Shown piece after piece: positions 11,205 through 20,490 of a DNA stretch of 64,000 nucleotides. A program made the position numbers and the translations under genes. Numbering within the stretch: position 1 is the first letter of the stretch; the number at the start of each line of letters is the position of its first letter. The notes beneath the pieces were generated by a model, which saw only the letters and a list, made by a program, of their open reading frames with translations, did no database searches and was not told the origin of the DNA. Origin of the DNA: Volvox africanus (lineage: Eukaryota > Chlorophyta > Chlorophyceae > Chlamydomonadales > Volvocaceae); NCBI GenBank assembly GCA_030268105.1, contig BSDZ01000008.1:5146001-5210000 (forward strand), read 5' to 3'.

Positions 11205-11800
11205 TTGACCAGCAGGGAGGGAGGGAAGCAGGGAGGGAGGGGGGGGAGCAGGGAGGCAGGGAGGGTGTCAGGATGGGAGGAGGCAGGGGAGGCAGGGAGG
11301 GAGGAAAGGAGGGGGCGGGGGCAGGAGGGAGGGAGGGCAGGAAAGAATTGAGGGCAAGGGGGGGGAGGGGAGCAGCAGGGAGGGAGGGAGGGGGGAAGCT
11401 GGTGGCCATTCCTCTTCCGACCCACCTTGCTCCTTAATGGCACCAAGATAACCAAGTACAATCACTGCACGGCCGCGCGGGAGTTCTGAGCGGGTCTGCA
11501 GGAGGGCGCAGAGCAGGAAAGGGGCGGTTAACGGCGCTGACAAAGTCACCTCACTGCCGATGTGGAGGGAGGGATGGAACGAAAGCTAAAGGGGGAGCAA
11601 GGATGGAGGGAGGGAAGGAGAGGGGAACCAGACAGTGAGGAGCATGGAGGGAGGAAGGTAGCAGGGAGGAATGGAAGGGGGCCAGCAGGGAGGGAAGGAG
11701 GGCAGGAGGGTGAGAAGGCAGCAGGGAAGGGGGGGGATGGAGGGGGGCAGATAGAGAGGAAGGGAAAGGAGGGCAGGGGTGCCAGGCTGCGCAGGGCAGG
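11205..11800 (+). repeat. Polypurine G-rich low-complexity block
   Basis: Two stretches (about 11211-11400 and 11560-11790) consist almost wholly of GGGA/GGAA/GCAGG units on the plus strand, separated by ~150 bp of ordinary sequence. Long reading frames across it on both strands are artefacts of the repeat. Runs of three or more G recur every few bases, so G-quadruplex or triplex formation is plausible. Confidence 0.85.
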
Positions 11801-12290
11801 GCAGGGCAATAGGACAAGAGACCAGCAGAGGTATACTTAAAATTTCTCGGGCTAACATCACATTCTATATCCCTTGCTTCAAACAAGCACCTACCTCTGA
11901 GCCTTGCTGTTTGTCATGCCCACCCTTGCCAGAGCTTATGACACAGAATGCATTTGTTGTTCTAGGACTGCAAGGTTCTGACCCACCTCACACAGAAGCT
12001 AACCTACCACCACTAGCTGCTGGAGCTGCCAGGCCTCACACTTCCCTCCAACAGGGGTCATCTGCACTGGCTGTAGTCTTAAAGGTCAACCACAATGCCT
12101 GAAAGAAAAGGAATGCAAACCCATACCTACAGGCCCAATGAAGTTAGCCACTGCTAGGAACATACGGTCTCTTTGCCATCAGGCCCCCCTGACAGCATTC
12201 TCATTATCATGGATTACACCATCCTTTTCTTTGACAATGTACTGAAATATGTGAAAGGCAGAAGGTGTGAGTAGTTAACAGCCGCCGACG
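11801..12290. other. Unassigned stretch between low-complexity blocks
   Basis: Moderate base composition. A plus-strand frame (11779-12102) shows no known motif. Nothing else is supported. Confidence 0.35.
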
Positions 12291-12453
12291 CCGCCATAAT
12301 GTACGAGAGATTTGTATGATCTAACTTTCATCCGCCGGGTTCCTCTTCATTATGGTTAATATTATAGTAATGACCAGTAGGCAGTTTGTCAAAAGGTTCC
12401 AATTCATAATCAGTCATGGTGGCAGCTGCTGGCACCTCTAAACGGCCAGGAAG
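12291..12453. other. Unidentified sequence left of the TAA microsatellite
   Basis: The minus strand has a short frame reading MTDYELEPFDKLPTGHYYNI and on to a stop at 12328, which is not recognised. It may be a further bacterial or algal scrap. Confidence 0.3.
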
Positions 12454-12741
<288 letters not shown>

Positions 12742-12949
12742 GTTACCGCCGCGATTAATATATTTAGTAAAGTTTGCCAAGAGTTATAGGTGTAATCGGC
12801 TAAATCAATAATTTTATTTATTTCCTTTTTAAAGATTTCTATAGTTTCCTTATTAATACTTCCAAGAGCTATAAGAAGTACATAATTTCGCAAATTTTGT
12901 GTTTAGGCACGACTGTTATGGCACAATTTATATGCCCCTGGAATATCAG
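12742..12949 (-). pseudogene. AT-rich fragment, probably bacterial, unidentified
   Basis: Minus-strand frame from 12893 reads MRNYVLLIALGSINKETIEI, continuing with lysine/isoleucine-rich sequence until it enters the TAA array. The composition resembles the rickettsial fragments nearby. I do not recognise the family. Confidence 0.35.
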
Positions 12950-13250
12950 GTTCGACCCCGACCAAGATTGGGTCAAACACCTTACATAGGTTGAGGGCAG
13001 GGTGCCCCTTTGTCGATGGACGGTGAAGGACCCGATTATAGTGACCTGCGAGCTGACCAGGAGCGGAGTTGACGCCTTAGTTGATTCGGCAGATTCCGCT
13101 GGATGCCGGTGGTGGGTGCTGAACCCGGGAAAAGCACTGATTTCGGAGAAGTCGGCATGGGAAACCGGATGAGGGTGCCCCGAAATACCGGGGAAGATAG
13201 GGATTGTCAGGTTAGTGGCCACGGGTGATGTACCCCCCTATCCCACCCAC
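12950..13250 (+). repeat. 300-bp dispersed repeat, copy 2
   Basis: Direct copy of 10895-11192 with scattered substitutions. It opens with GGTTCGACCCCGACC, which resembles a tRNA-type B box (GGTTCGANNCC). The end CCCCCCTATCCCACCCAC matches copy 1. The opposite strand keeps the MATNLTIPIFPG reading frame open. Confidence 0.8.
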
Positions 13251-13519
13251 ACCAATAAATAGTGATTCCCTTGATGCTTCTTCACCAGTCGAAACAACAT
13301 CAATGCAATTACCGTTTTTATCTCTTTTAGAAAAACCACCGAATGAAACGTAAAAATAGAAAAAAAGGATATATGTTAACAAAACAGAGTCTCAAGGATT
13401 AATAAATAGACGAATTTCTGAAATTAAACTCTTTACTCTAGATTTCTAAGTGTTGTTTTATTATTCTGGATATTTTGAATATTATTGATACCGTATTTGC
13501 TCAAAAAAATACGTTACGT

Positions 13520-13884
13520 ATTAATTCCAAGGTACCACAAAAGCCTTTGATGAAAATTTACTTGAATTAGGGCTGGAAAGAAAAATAAATAATATTGTTA
13601 TCATTCGCTTTGAGCAATTATTTCCATTTATAGAAGAAGATGTCGTTAACATTATAAAAATACATCAGGCCGCTTCAAAATTTGTCTGGTGCCAGAAAGA
13701 AACCCGGAACATGGGCGCATGGAAGTTTATACGCCATCAGTTAGATTCGTGCGTGGAAAAAGCAGGAATTGAAGTGCAAGTGACTTATACCGGTCGGGAA
13801 AGGTCTGCATCTCCTGCTGTTGGTTATTTGTATATTCATAATAAACAAGAGGAAGCTTCGGTGCATGAAGCTCTTGAACTTTAA
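13520..13884 (+). pseudogene. sucA: 2-oxoglutarate dehydrogenase E1, C-terminal fragment
   Basis: Plus-strand reading gives INNIVIIRFEQLFPF, FVWCQKETRNMGAWKFI, YTGRERSASPAVGYLYIHNK and a terminal HEALEL stop at 13882-13884. These are the conserved last hundred residues of SucA, which decarboxylates 2-oxoglutarate in the TCA cycle. Everything upstream is missing or decayed; about 13380-13520 is AT-rich with stops. The normal C-terminus is followed 54 bp later by the sucB start, the usual operon order. Bacterial, alphaproteobacterial-like and not functional. Confidence 0.82.
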
Positions 13885-13938
13885 ATAACCCAAACGGGAA
13901 AAGATCGTTTATATTTTAGAGATTATTGGAGAATTTTA

Positions 13939-14000
13939 TGAATGTAGAAATTATAGTGCCAGCTTAAGGAGAATCGGTTTCTTGCCACCCAGTCCGTTAC
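13939..14000 (+). pseudogene. sucB: Dihydrolipoyl succinyltransferase E2, N-terminal scrap
   Basis: Starts ATG at 13939, reading MNVEIIVPA, a stop, then GESVS. It is the opening of the lipoyl domain of SucB (MxxEIIVPxLGESVxEAT). The stop replaces the leucine codon, and the match ends within about 20 codons. A GGAG ribosome-binding-type sequence lies a few bases before the ATG, another bacterial trait. Its place right behind sucA confirms both calls. Confidence 0.78.
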
Positions 14001-14214
14001 GGGGTTAGGAGCTGAATCACTTGCTCCTCAAATATATTTTTCAAGTTCTGATATACCAATTTTTACCGTACCTTTACCTTTCATAACTACCTTCTAGGTT
14101 ATATTACAATAAAATATCACATTAAAGTTATGTGTAACTAATAATATATGTCCTTGCCTCTATTAATTTCATATATTTATTTTATATTTAATATTTATAA
14201 CGTTAGACCGCCGA
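14001..14214. other. AT-rich junction between the suc and pcc fragments
   Basis: No family recognised; stops occur in all frames. The suc pair points right and the pcc pair points left here, so this is probably a rearrangement junction within the bacterial insert. Confidence 0.4.
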
Positions 14215-14620
14215 AGAAAAGAAGGTTAAAATAAATATTATTACGGGAAACCCTATTTGTTCAGCGATTTTTATAGCTTGTTCTACATCATCAATAGAAC
14301 CCATGTAACCTGGAACTGTACTAACACCGGAAGCAACGGCAATTTTTTTGCTTCAATTTATCACCCATAATCTTGATTACTTTGGCACTTGGTCCTATTA
14401 AAGTAACACCTCCTTTTTAAGACATTGGCAAAATTTGCATTGTCTGGTAAAAAAACCATATCCTGGGTGAACAGCATCCGCTCCACTTTCTCTAATTGTT
14501 GTAATAATGTTTTTATTGATAGGTAACTTTCTGTCGCCGGTGAATTACCTATATAATAAGCTTCGTCTGCATATTGTACATGTTGAGCATTAGTATTTGC
14601 TTCCGAGTAATTAGTGTGTT
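14215..14620 (-). pseudogene. pccA: Propionyl-CoA carboxylase alpha chain fragment
   Basis: Minus-strand pieces across several frames read VQYADEAYYIG, TIRESGADAVHPGYGF, GPSAKVIKI, KIAVASGVSTVPGYMGSIDD and VEQAIKIAEQIGFPV. These are, in order, the N-terminal and start of the ATP-grasp part of a biotin carboxylase subunit. Several single-base indels break the frame. It follows pccB on the same strand, as in Rickettsia. The enzyme carboxylates propionyl-CoA to methylmalonyl-CoA; this copy cannot. Confidence 0.8.
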
Positions 14621-14798
14621 TTTTTCATGGCTTCTTTACTGACTTAGTGCGTAAATGTTTTAAAGATTTACGTATCCTCCACCTAGTATTTTGCGGTTTC
14701 ATAACATCATCAACATAACCTCTTGAAGCAGCCACAAAAGGAGGAGTAATAGTTTCTTTATAATTAGCTATTATTTCCTTTTTTCTTTGAGGATCTTT
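14621..14798 (-). pseudogene. pccB: Propionyl-CoA carboxylase beta chain, C-terminal part
   Basis: The minus strand reads KDPQRKKEIIANYKETITPP, FVAASRGYVDDVM and LKHLRTKS, the C-terminal carboxyltransferase segment of PccB. It continues exactly from the codons at 19100-19125: the lysine-aspartate pair is split by the copia element and its AAAGA duplication. It is separated from the rest of pccB only by that insertion. Confidence 0.85.
14794..14798. repeat. Target-site duplication, left
   Basis: TCTTT directly outside the left LTR, matching 19095-19099 outside the right LTR. Five bases is the usual length for copia-type integrases. Confidence 0.85.
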
Positions 14799-14889
14799 TG
14801 TTGAAGTCTGCAAAGCGCCCGGCCCCTCACTGGGCCGTATTCCTTGGTCTGACATTCTTTCGTACATGAGTGTTGCTCACATTTCATCA
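14799..14889 (-). repeat. Copia 3' LTR, 91 bp
   Basis: Read in element orientation it starts TG (TGATGAAATGTGAGC) and ends CTTCAACA. It is nearly identical to 19004-19094, apart from changes including the first eight bases and a few single substitutions. A purine-rich GTGGGGGTGA just upstream in element sense (14890-14900) is a fitting polypurine tract. Confidence 0.88.
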
Positions 14890-14976
14890 CCCCCACATGA
14901 GCGATACTCCTTCGAGCTTCACGGTTACATGACGGCTGCCTCGTCCCGGCCTCCCTGACCTGGTCAACAGCCAGAG

Positions 14977-15003
14977 GGATTTGAACCGGCGACCTCTCGG
15001 CCA
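14977..15003 (-). promoter_or_regulatory. tRNA-like box pair in the copia 3' region
   Basis: On the minus strand, TGGCCGAGAGG (14993-15003) resembles a pol III A box. It is followed after 5 bp by GGTTCAAATCC (14977-14987), a perfect B box with T-arm-like flanks. The spacing is far too short for a real tRNA, so this looks like a collapsed tRNA or SINE piece rather than an active promoter. Confidence 0.35.
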
Positions 15004-15389
15004 GCCGCGCATGTGCGCTCGGGGACCATAACCTATTGAGACGTAGACTATCAGAGATTAGGAAGCCTCACATAAATACGAGAAAGTAAAATTACATATT
15101 ATCTGATAGTAAGGAGTCCGAATAGTTCGTTCTGGAGTCGGCACATATACTTGTGCGTATAGCACTACAAACAGTACGAACGCGGGTCGATAGCTTACCG
15201 CCGAGTACAGCTACAACAGCGGGATTGTTGCTAGTATGGATCGCTATATCCAACTGATATACCATTTTATAACACGCCCCCTCGAGACATGCCTAGCAAC
15301 AAGTGAAAGAAGATAATTCCAACCAGGGATTCTTCTTGAAACCGAAAAGCTAAAGCCAAACGAGTTCGCCCCAAACAAACTTAGAAAGC

Positions 15390-16600
15390 TTACTCGGCCA
15401 ACCCCATCGCCGTAATGCACTTCTTAAACTTTATCTCTCCAAGTGCCTTGGTTAGCACATCTGCTACCATATCCTCCGTCGAACAGTGCGATAAGGCAAC
15501 TTCCTTCAGCAGGACTCGTTCTCGCACTAGATGATGTTGCACGTCGATGTGCTTAGAACGAACCGACATTATCGGGTTATTCCCAAGGCTCATCGATCCC
15601 TCAGAATCCGTTCGAATCTGAATAGCCTGTGTCCTCAGACCCAAGTCTCTGGTCAGCTTGCAAAGCCAAAGTGCCTCCCGCACTGCAGCTGCCGTGGCCT
15701 GGTACTCTGCCTCCACTGTTGAAGCTGCCGACGTGCGCTGCAATTGGCTGTTCCAGCTGATAGCTGCGCCGTTTAGCAAGAATACGTAGCCAGTTGTGGA
15801 CCTCCGAGTGGCTGGATCTCCAGCCCAGTCGGAATCACTGTAGCCCACCATGGTGAGATCGCCATCTCCGTCATAGCATAATCTGAGCTCCTTGGTACCC
15901 GCCAGGTATCGCAGCACCCCCAAAGCCAAGCCCATGTGAACCTTAGATGGGTTGCCCATGAAGCGCGCCAGAACGCTCATTGCCTGCGCGATATCCGGTC
16001 TTGTGCTCGTCGCCAGGTAGTTCAATTCGCCGACAAGCGCCCTGTACTTGGTGTTGTCTACGAGCTCCTTGTTGTTGTCTTCTGCTGGCAGGGCTCTAGT
16101 ACCAGGAGGTAGTGGGGTCTTTCGAGGCTTTGCATTGACGAGTTGATGTCGCTGCAGCAGCTCCTCAATGTAGCGTCGCTGCGATAGTTTTACCTCCCCG
16201 TGCGCTCCCCGGCTGATCTCCATGCCCAGGAAAACTTTTGCCTCTCCAAGATCTCGAATCTTGAAGGCTTGTCCGATTTCTGTTTTCACTCTCCTAATCA
16301 TTGCCTCGTCTTCTGAGGTGATGATGATGTCGTCCACGTGCACCAGCAGGTAGACGATCTCCTTCTCGTCCTTTTTGATCAACAGTGCTGGGTCCGCTAC
16401 TGACGGTTTGAACCCCAGCTTGTCCAGCTCCGCCGCTAGCTTCATATACCAGCAGCGTGGGGCCTGTTTCAGCCCGTAGATTGAGCGTAGAAGCCTGCAC
16501 GCCTGCTCTGGATCTGCTGACTCGTAACCAGGCGGCTGCTGCATCCAGAGCTCCTCCTCTAGCTCCCCGTTCAGGAAAGCTGTTGAAACGTCTAGCTGAT
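15390..16600 (-). pseudogene. Copia reverse transcriptase and RNase H
   Basis: The frame from 16544 runs 384 codons to a stop at 15390. RT motifs are QLDVSTAFLNG just upstream in a neighbouring frame, IYGLKQAPRCWY, and the catalytic LLVHVDDIIIT (a V-D-D version of the usual YVDD). RNase H follows with YSDSDWAGDPATRRSTTGY, VEAEYQATAAA and IRTDSEGSMSL, so all three acidic residues are present, and it ends with ADVLTKAL. In the element these copy RNA to DNA. The N-terminal side of RT is damaged: DYGE at about 16618 jumps straight to HQLDVS, missing the usual 25-30 residues between them. Confidence 0.92.
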
Positions 16601-17424
16601 GGATAGCTCCCCATAATCAATCCCCGCCCGCTGCTCGTAGCCCTTCGCCACCAAACGTGCCTTGTAGCGCTCGATCTCGCCATCCTCTGCACGTTTGACC
16701 TTATACACCCACCGACAAGGCAGAATCCGCGCACCTGGCGGTGGTTTTGCTAGCTCCCAGGTCCCATTTGTGAGCTGTGCTGAGATTTCCTCATCCATGG
16801 CACTTCTCCATTCCTCAGCATATGGGCCGTCAGTGGCCTCCTGGTATGAAGCTGGCTCTGGTACTTCTTCCTTGATTGCAGCATTGATCCGCCCGAACGT
16901 AACCCTTCCGTTGGGCTCATGCCTCCATTCAATCAGTCGCTTTCGCTCACGTAGCGGATAGCGACGTTCCTGCATATTAACGTCTGCACCGTCGTTGTTG
17001 TGGTTTTGCTGCTGCACCGGCCCTTCGCCTGTCATAGCGTCTCCACCATTGCCTCCGCGGGACTGCGCTGTATTTTGCGTCCTGGGAAACTGTGCTGCTG
17101 GTATGCCTGCGTGCCTCTGTGGCGCCGCTGTCTGGCCGCTGCTGGTGGATGCACCATGGTTCACTTCAGCAGCTCCCTGGTCCATGTCGGTGTTGACCGG
17201 CGTATCTCCGCCGCCCCCTGGCGACGGAACGCCACCAGACTCCTCGACATCCTCCTCGTCGGAATCCTCATAGCGATCTCCAACTGTTGACTCGTCGAAC
17301 TTGACTGTCGAGTGGGTGCTGATGAGATTGTTGATCAAGATGCGGTACTGCCTCCCTTGCTCGTATCCAACCAGCACTCCTTTTTTACTCACGGGTTGCA
17401 GTTTGTTCCGCTTCTCCTCGGCAC
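16592..17424 (-). pseudogene. Copia integrase C-terminus, linker and start of RT
   Basis: The frame reads KKGVLVGYEQGRQYRI, the conserved C-terminal motif of copia integrase. A long acidic and Gln/Asn-rich linker follows, then YPLRERKR, EWRSAMDEEISAQLTNGTWE and CRWVYKVKRAEDGEIERYKA, then RLVAKGYEQRAGIDYGE, the opening of RT. It is one frame away from the upstream integrase core, so a single-base-type frameshift at about 17425 splits Pol. A deletion near 16610 then separates it from the rest of RT. Confidence 0.85.
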
Positions 17425-18612
17425 GTGTGCATATGCGGTACTGCCGAAAACTCTCAGATGGCTTATGTCCGGCTTCACCCCCATGAACGCCTCATGGGGC
17501 GTTACTGATGGCCCCACGACCGGCGAAACGTTGCGCAAAAGATTCGCCGTAGCCATGGCTTCTGCCCAGAGCTTCTGCGGTAGTCCTGACTCCACCAGCA
17601 TTGCCCGGGTCTTCTCCAATAGGGTCCTGTTAAGGCGCTCCGCCGCCCCATTCTGCTCCGGCGAATACCCAACGGTCGTACCATGGATAATCCCTTTTTC
17701 GCCGAAGTAGGCGCTCATGGCTGAGTTAAGGAACTCGGTCCCACGATCCGTGCGTGCCTCCTTCACGCGACGGCCAGTCATATTCTCCAGCGCCTCGATC
17801 ATTGTCTTGACCTTCTTTCGAACTGCGTCCTTGGTCTCCGTGAACGCAACAGTAGAAAATCCCGTGCAGTCGTCCAGCAATGTAGTAACGTACCGGGATC
17901 CACCTATCGAAGTCTCAGGCATAGGTCCACAGACGTCCAGGTGTATCAGGCCCAGAGGTTTCGCCGCCTTGTGTCCAGTGGACGGGAATGGTCCACGTGT
18001 TTGCTTTGCATAAATGCAGGGCTCGCAGATCCGCGACCTGGCTGCTTCCAGACTCGTGTGATCCAAATCCATGCCGGTTACCATGTGTTCCCGGCACATA
18101 CGTTCCAGGCTCTTGTAGCCCAGATGCCCCAAGCGCCGATGCCACAGCGCTGCCTTTGAGCCTTCTGACACGGCCGCCGCACATGAGCGGCCTTTCTTGG
18201 CTAAACGCCCTGCTGTGTGATGGCGAACAACATAGAGGCGTCCCACTTTGTCTGCGCGTATGATCGTCCTCCCCTTTGCTTGCACGAGTGCTTTGTTGTG
18301 GCCCAGCTGAATGGTGGCGCCACGCTCATCAAAGATCCCTGCTGAGATCAACTTCACTGTCGCCTTGGGCACCACATAGACGTTCTTGAGCTCAATTTGC
18401 AGCCCCTTGACGGTGTTACTCCACATGGTGTAACGGCCCACGTGGGTCGGCTTATACCTGGAGCCATCGTAGCCAACCACCGTGAACATTTCTTCTGGCT
18501 GCACAGCTCTCACGTCCTCCAGCTCTGTCGCGTCGTAGGTGATATGCCATTCTGACGCTGAGTCCAGGTGCCAGGCGTTCGACCGCGACTCGTTTCCAAC
18601 TGCATACGCCAT
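17425..18612 (-). pseudogene. Copia protease and integrase core
   Basis: It begins just after the Gag remnant. The protease active site reads WHLDSASEWHIT (about 18550-18575); copia proteases normally have DSGAS, so the glycine is missing. The GAG-pre-integrase zinc region has LWHRRLGHLGYKSLERM and CEPCIYAKQ (HHCC). The integrase catalytic triad is LIHLDVCGP, EARTDRGTEFLN and SPEQNGAAERLNRT, with all three acidic residues present. Integrase inserts the DNA copy into the genome. The frame then shifts near 17425. Loss of the protease glycine suggests that this copy could not process its own polyprotein. Confidence 0.9.
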
Positions 18613-18639
18613 TTTTGTGGGCTCCCTGTCGTAGTGCTA

Positions 18640-18916
18640 CCTTTCTCGTGTTGCAGGTTGATGCGAACGTAGCCGCCAAAGCGTCCCAGGCGGTCTTCAC
18701 ATTTGCCGCCCGAACAATTGTTTGGAGGTGATGGTTCTTTACGTTCTTGGCCATCACACTCTTGACCTTGTCGGAGATGATGACATCCGCCTCTGCAATT
18801 GGTGCTTGTAGCAGGGCGCGACTGTATCCAAGCTCCGCGCAGAACAATTGGAATCGTAGTTTCCAAGTTGAGTAGTTGTGTAGGTCCAGCGGCTCGTCCA
18901 GCCTATCCTTTCCCAT
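18640..18916 (-). pseudogene. Copia Gag, truncated
   Basis: ATG at 18916, 87 bp inside the 5' LTR boundary, reading MGKDRLDEPLDLHNYSTWKL and DKVKSVMAKNVKNHHLQTIV, then AWDALAATFASTCNTRK. This is the N-terminal Gag (UBN2-type) domain of copia elements. The usual continuation, including the CCHC zinc knuckle, is absent. After about 95 residues the homology jumps to the protease frame beginning at 18612, which indicates an internal deletion at about 18610-18650. Confidence 0.8.
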
Positions 18917-18985
18917 TGTGAAGACCTATAAACGCGAAGATCAACACTAGAATGGGCAAAAGATGTCAGGCTCCGCGGTCAACAA

Positions 18986-19003
18986 TGACCGGGGCTCATA
19001 ACC
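18986..19003 (-). promoter_or_regulatory. Copia primer-binding site for initiator tRNA anticodon arm
   Basis: The plus strand here reads CCGGGGCTCATAACC, ending right at the LTR. GGGCTCATAACC equals the anticodon stem-loop of plant-type initiator tRNA-Met, with the CAT anticodon in the middle. The element would thus be primed by a 5' half-tRNA ending just past the anticodon, as known for Drosophila copia. Confidence 0.7.
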
Positions 19004-19094
19004 TGTTGAAGTCAGCAAAGCGCCCGGCCCCTCACTGGGCCGTATTCCTTGCTCTGACATTCTTTCGTATATGAGTGTTGCTCACATTCCAACA
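19004..19094 (-). repeat. Copia 5' LTR, 91 bp
   Basis: In element sense it runs from TGTTGGAATGTGAGC to GACTTCAACA, with TGTTG/CAACA inverted ends. It matches 14799-14889. Confidence 0.9.
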
Positions 19095-19099
19095 TCTTT
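19095..19099. repeat. Target-site duplication, right
   Basis: TCTTT, the partner of 14794-14798. Confidence 0.85.
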
Positions 19100-19485
19100 G
19101 CATTTTTGTCTAAAAATAACTTATGCTGCACCGTCAGCCCCCATAACTGCAATTTCTGAGTTAACCCAGACATAACTAATGTCTCCCCGAAGGTGTTTTG
19201 AATTCATAACAAGATAAGCACCGCCATAAGCTTTTCGAGTGATAACGGTGATTTTAGGAACAGTAGCTTCTGCGTAAGCATAAAGCAGTTTTGCTCCGTG
19301 CTTGATTATACCACTTGTTTCTTGCTCAACTCCTGGAAGGAAACCAGGGACATCTACTAATGTTTCTATCGGAATGCTAAAAGCATCGCAGAACCTAACA
19401 AAACGAGCAGCTTTTCGAAAAGCATTTATATCCAAACATCCGGCTAGGTGAAGAGGTTGATTTGCCACAAACCCTAAAAATATTT
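19100..19485 (-). pseudogene. pccB: Propionyl-CoA carboxylase beta chain, middle part
   Basis: The minus strand reads [79 protein letters not shown] and [17 protein letters not shown], ending [11 protein letters not shown], a stop, then VIFRQKCKD. This is the acyl-CoA-binding carboxyltransferase half of PccB and very close to bacterial sequences. The stop sits where Val-Glu is expected. The N-terminal half is missing upstream. The copia element starts immediately after; the remaining C-terminus resumes at 14798. Confidence 0.9.
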
Positions 19486-19637
19486 TAGATAAACACCTAA
19501 ATAATTATAGTAATTTAATCAATACAACACAGATTTATGCTGTTTCTATACTTTATTGTTTAGTCCCCAAATTATTAATTACAGAAAACTTTGATCTACG
19601 TATTCTTACTCATTATATTTTAAAATTTTGAAACTTT

Positions 19638-19860
19638 TTATACAAAAGTTGGTAAATGTCCGTCTATTTCTCTGGTAGAGGCAATAATCATTCTATCAGC
19701 AGGATCTTTATGGTCAAAATCCGGTAAATTACATTCAACAAACGTTATAGCAACTAACGTTTTTGCTTCGCAGAAGGAATTCTTATAATATTTTTTATTA
19801 ATTGTGCTTGAATTTTGAAAGTATTTAGCAATTGTGATTTCTTTTATGAAAAACATATCC
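19638..19860 (-). pseudogene. Second PIN-domain (VapC-like) fragment
   Basis: The minus strand reads LPDFDHKDPADRMIIASTRE followed by IDGHLPTFV. KDPADRMIIA is the conserved C-terminal block of VapC-type PIN ribonucleases. The N-terminal part is isoleucine/lysine-rich and poorly matching, so the gene is truncated or rearranged. It differs in sequence from the PIN fragment at 10060-10345 and no antitoxin is seen. It is a relic only. Confidence 0.55.
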
Positions 19861-20490
19861 CTAATAACCTCCGGGTACTGTAGAAAAACCTACCAGATTT
19901 TTCCAATTATCCTGCCAGGATTTTGCTGAAATATGGAGGAATACTCATGAATGAACCTTGACTATCGCTTATATCTAGTATGAATTGTATATGAATTATC
20001 GCATGAGAGGGATTTATCAGGTTTAGGTAGAATATTCTTAAGCTTAGCGAATTATTGATTGGTACAATAATAATGCATACCTCTTGCTCTATTAACTCAA
20101 TTTTAATTCAGTTTTCTAGCCGTTAGGATTTTAACTTCCCTTTCATTCTAAATCATTGCCTCGGCTAATACCAATTTTTTGTTATCTACATCTTGCTTTG
20201 AAGACTAAAACCACTTTTCATGAAATAGTAAAATTTTAAAAGAAAACCATAAATGGCCCACAAAATAATTTATTAAAAAGTAATATACATATATCAAAAA
20301 TCATACTTTTCTTCTGCCTTCGACGATTTATCCATTTGAAACGGAAAAAGTGCTTTCGGAAACTTTCCCGAAAGAACAGGACAGCATATTGCTGCTTCTG
20401 CTGATTCTCCAAATAGTGCTGATAAGTTTGCTATTCAGGTTTTTGGTGACTTTGGTAAGAGCCATACCGGAGTTATTGATTTAGGCAAGC
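19861..20490. other. AT-rich end of the bacterial insert, unidentified
   Basis: At 20350-20480 the plus strand reads ERTGQHIAASADSPNSADKF and AIQVFGDFGKSHTGVIDL without a stop. It looks like real protein, but I do not recognise the family. GC content rises sharply after about 20490, taken as the insert's right edge. Confidence 0.35.

Larger units (their letters stand above)
14799..19094 (-). mobile_element. Complete copia-type LTR retrotransposon with internal damage
   Basis: A 4.3-kb element on the minus strand. The order is 5' LTR (19004-19094), primer-binding site, Gag, protease, integrase, reverse transcriptase, RNase H, 3' LTR (14799-14889). Integrase before reverse transcriptase defines Ty1/copia. 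LTR ends are TGTTG..CAACA and the 5-bp duplication is TCTTT. LTRs of 91 bp are very short for the group. Damage: Gag lacks its C-terminal half, the integrase-RT frame is shifted near 17425, and part of RT is deleted near 16610. The V. carteri element Osser is of this class; whether this is the same family was not tested. It interrupts the bacterial pccB. Confidence 0.9.

Noticed and set aside
11156..11886. Gly/Glu/Arg-rich and Pro/Ser/Leu-rich frames on both strands
   Set aside because: They are artefacts of the polypurine block; they share no conserved motif and overlap on both strands.
14977..15003. A complete tRNA gene
   Set aside because: Only 5 bp separate the A and B boxes and no acceptor stem or anticodon arm can be folded.
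16695..18263. Several plus-strand frames of 70-130 residues
   Set aside because: They lie opposite the copia integrase and RT coding sequence and lack motifs.
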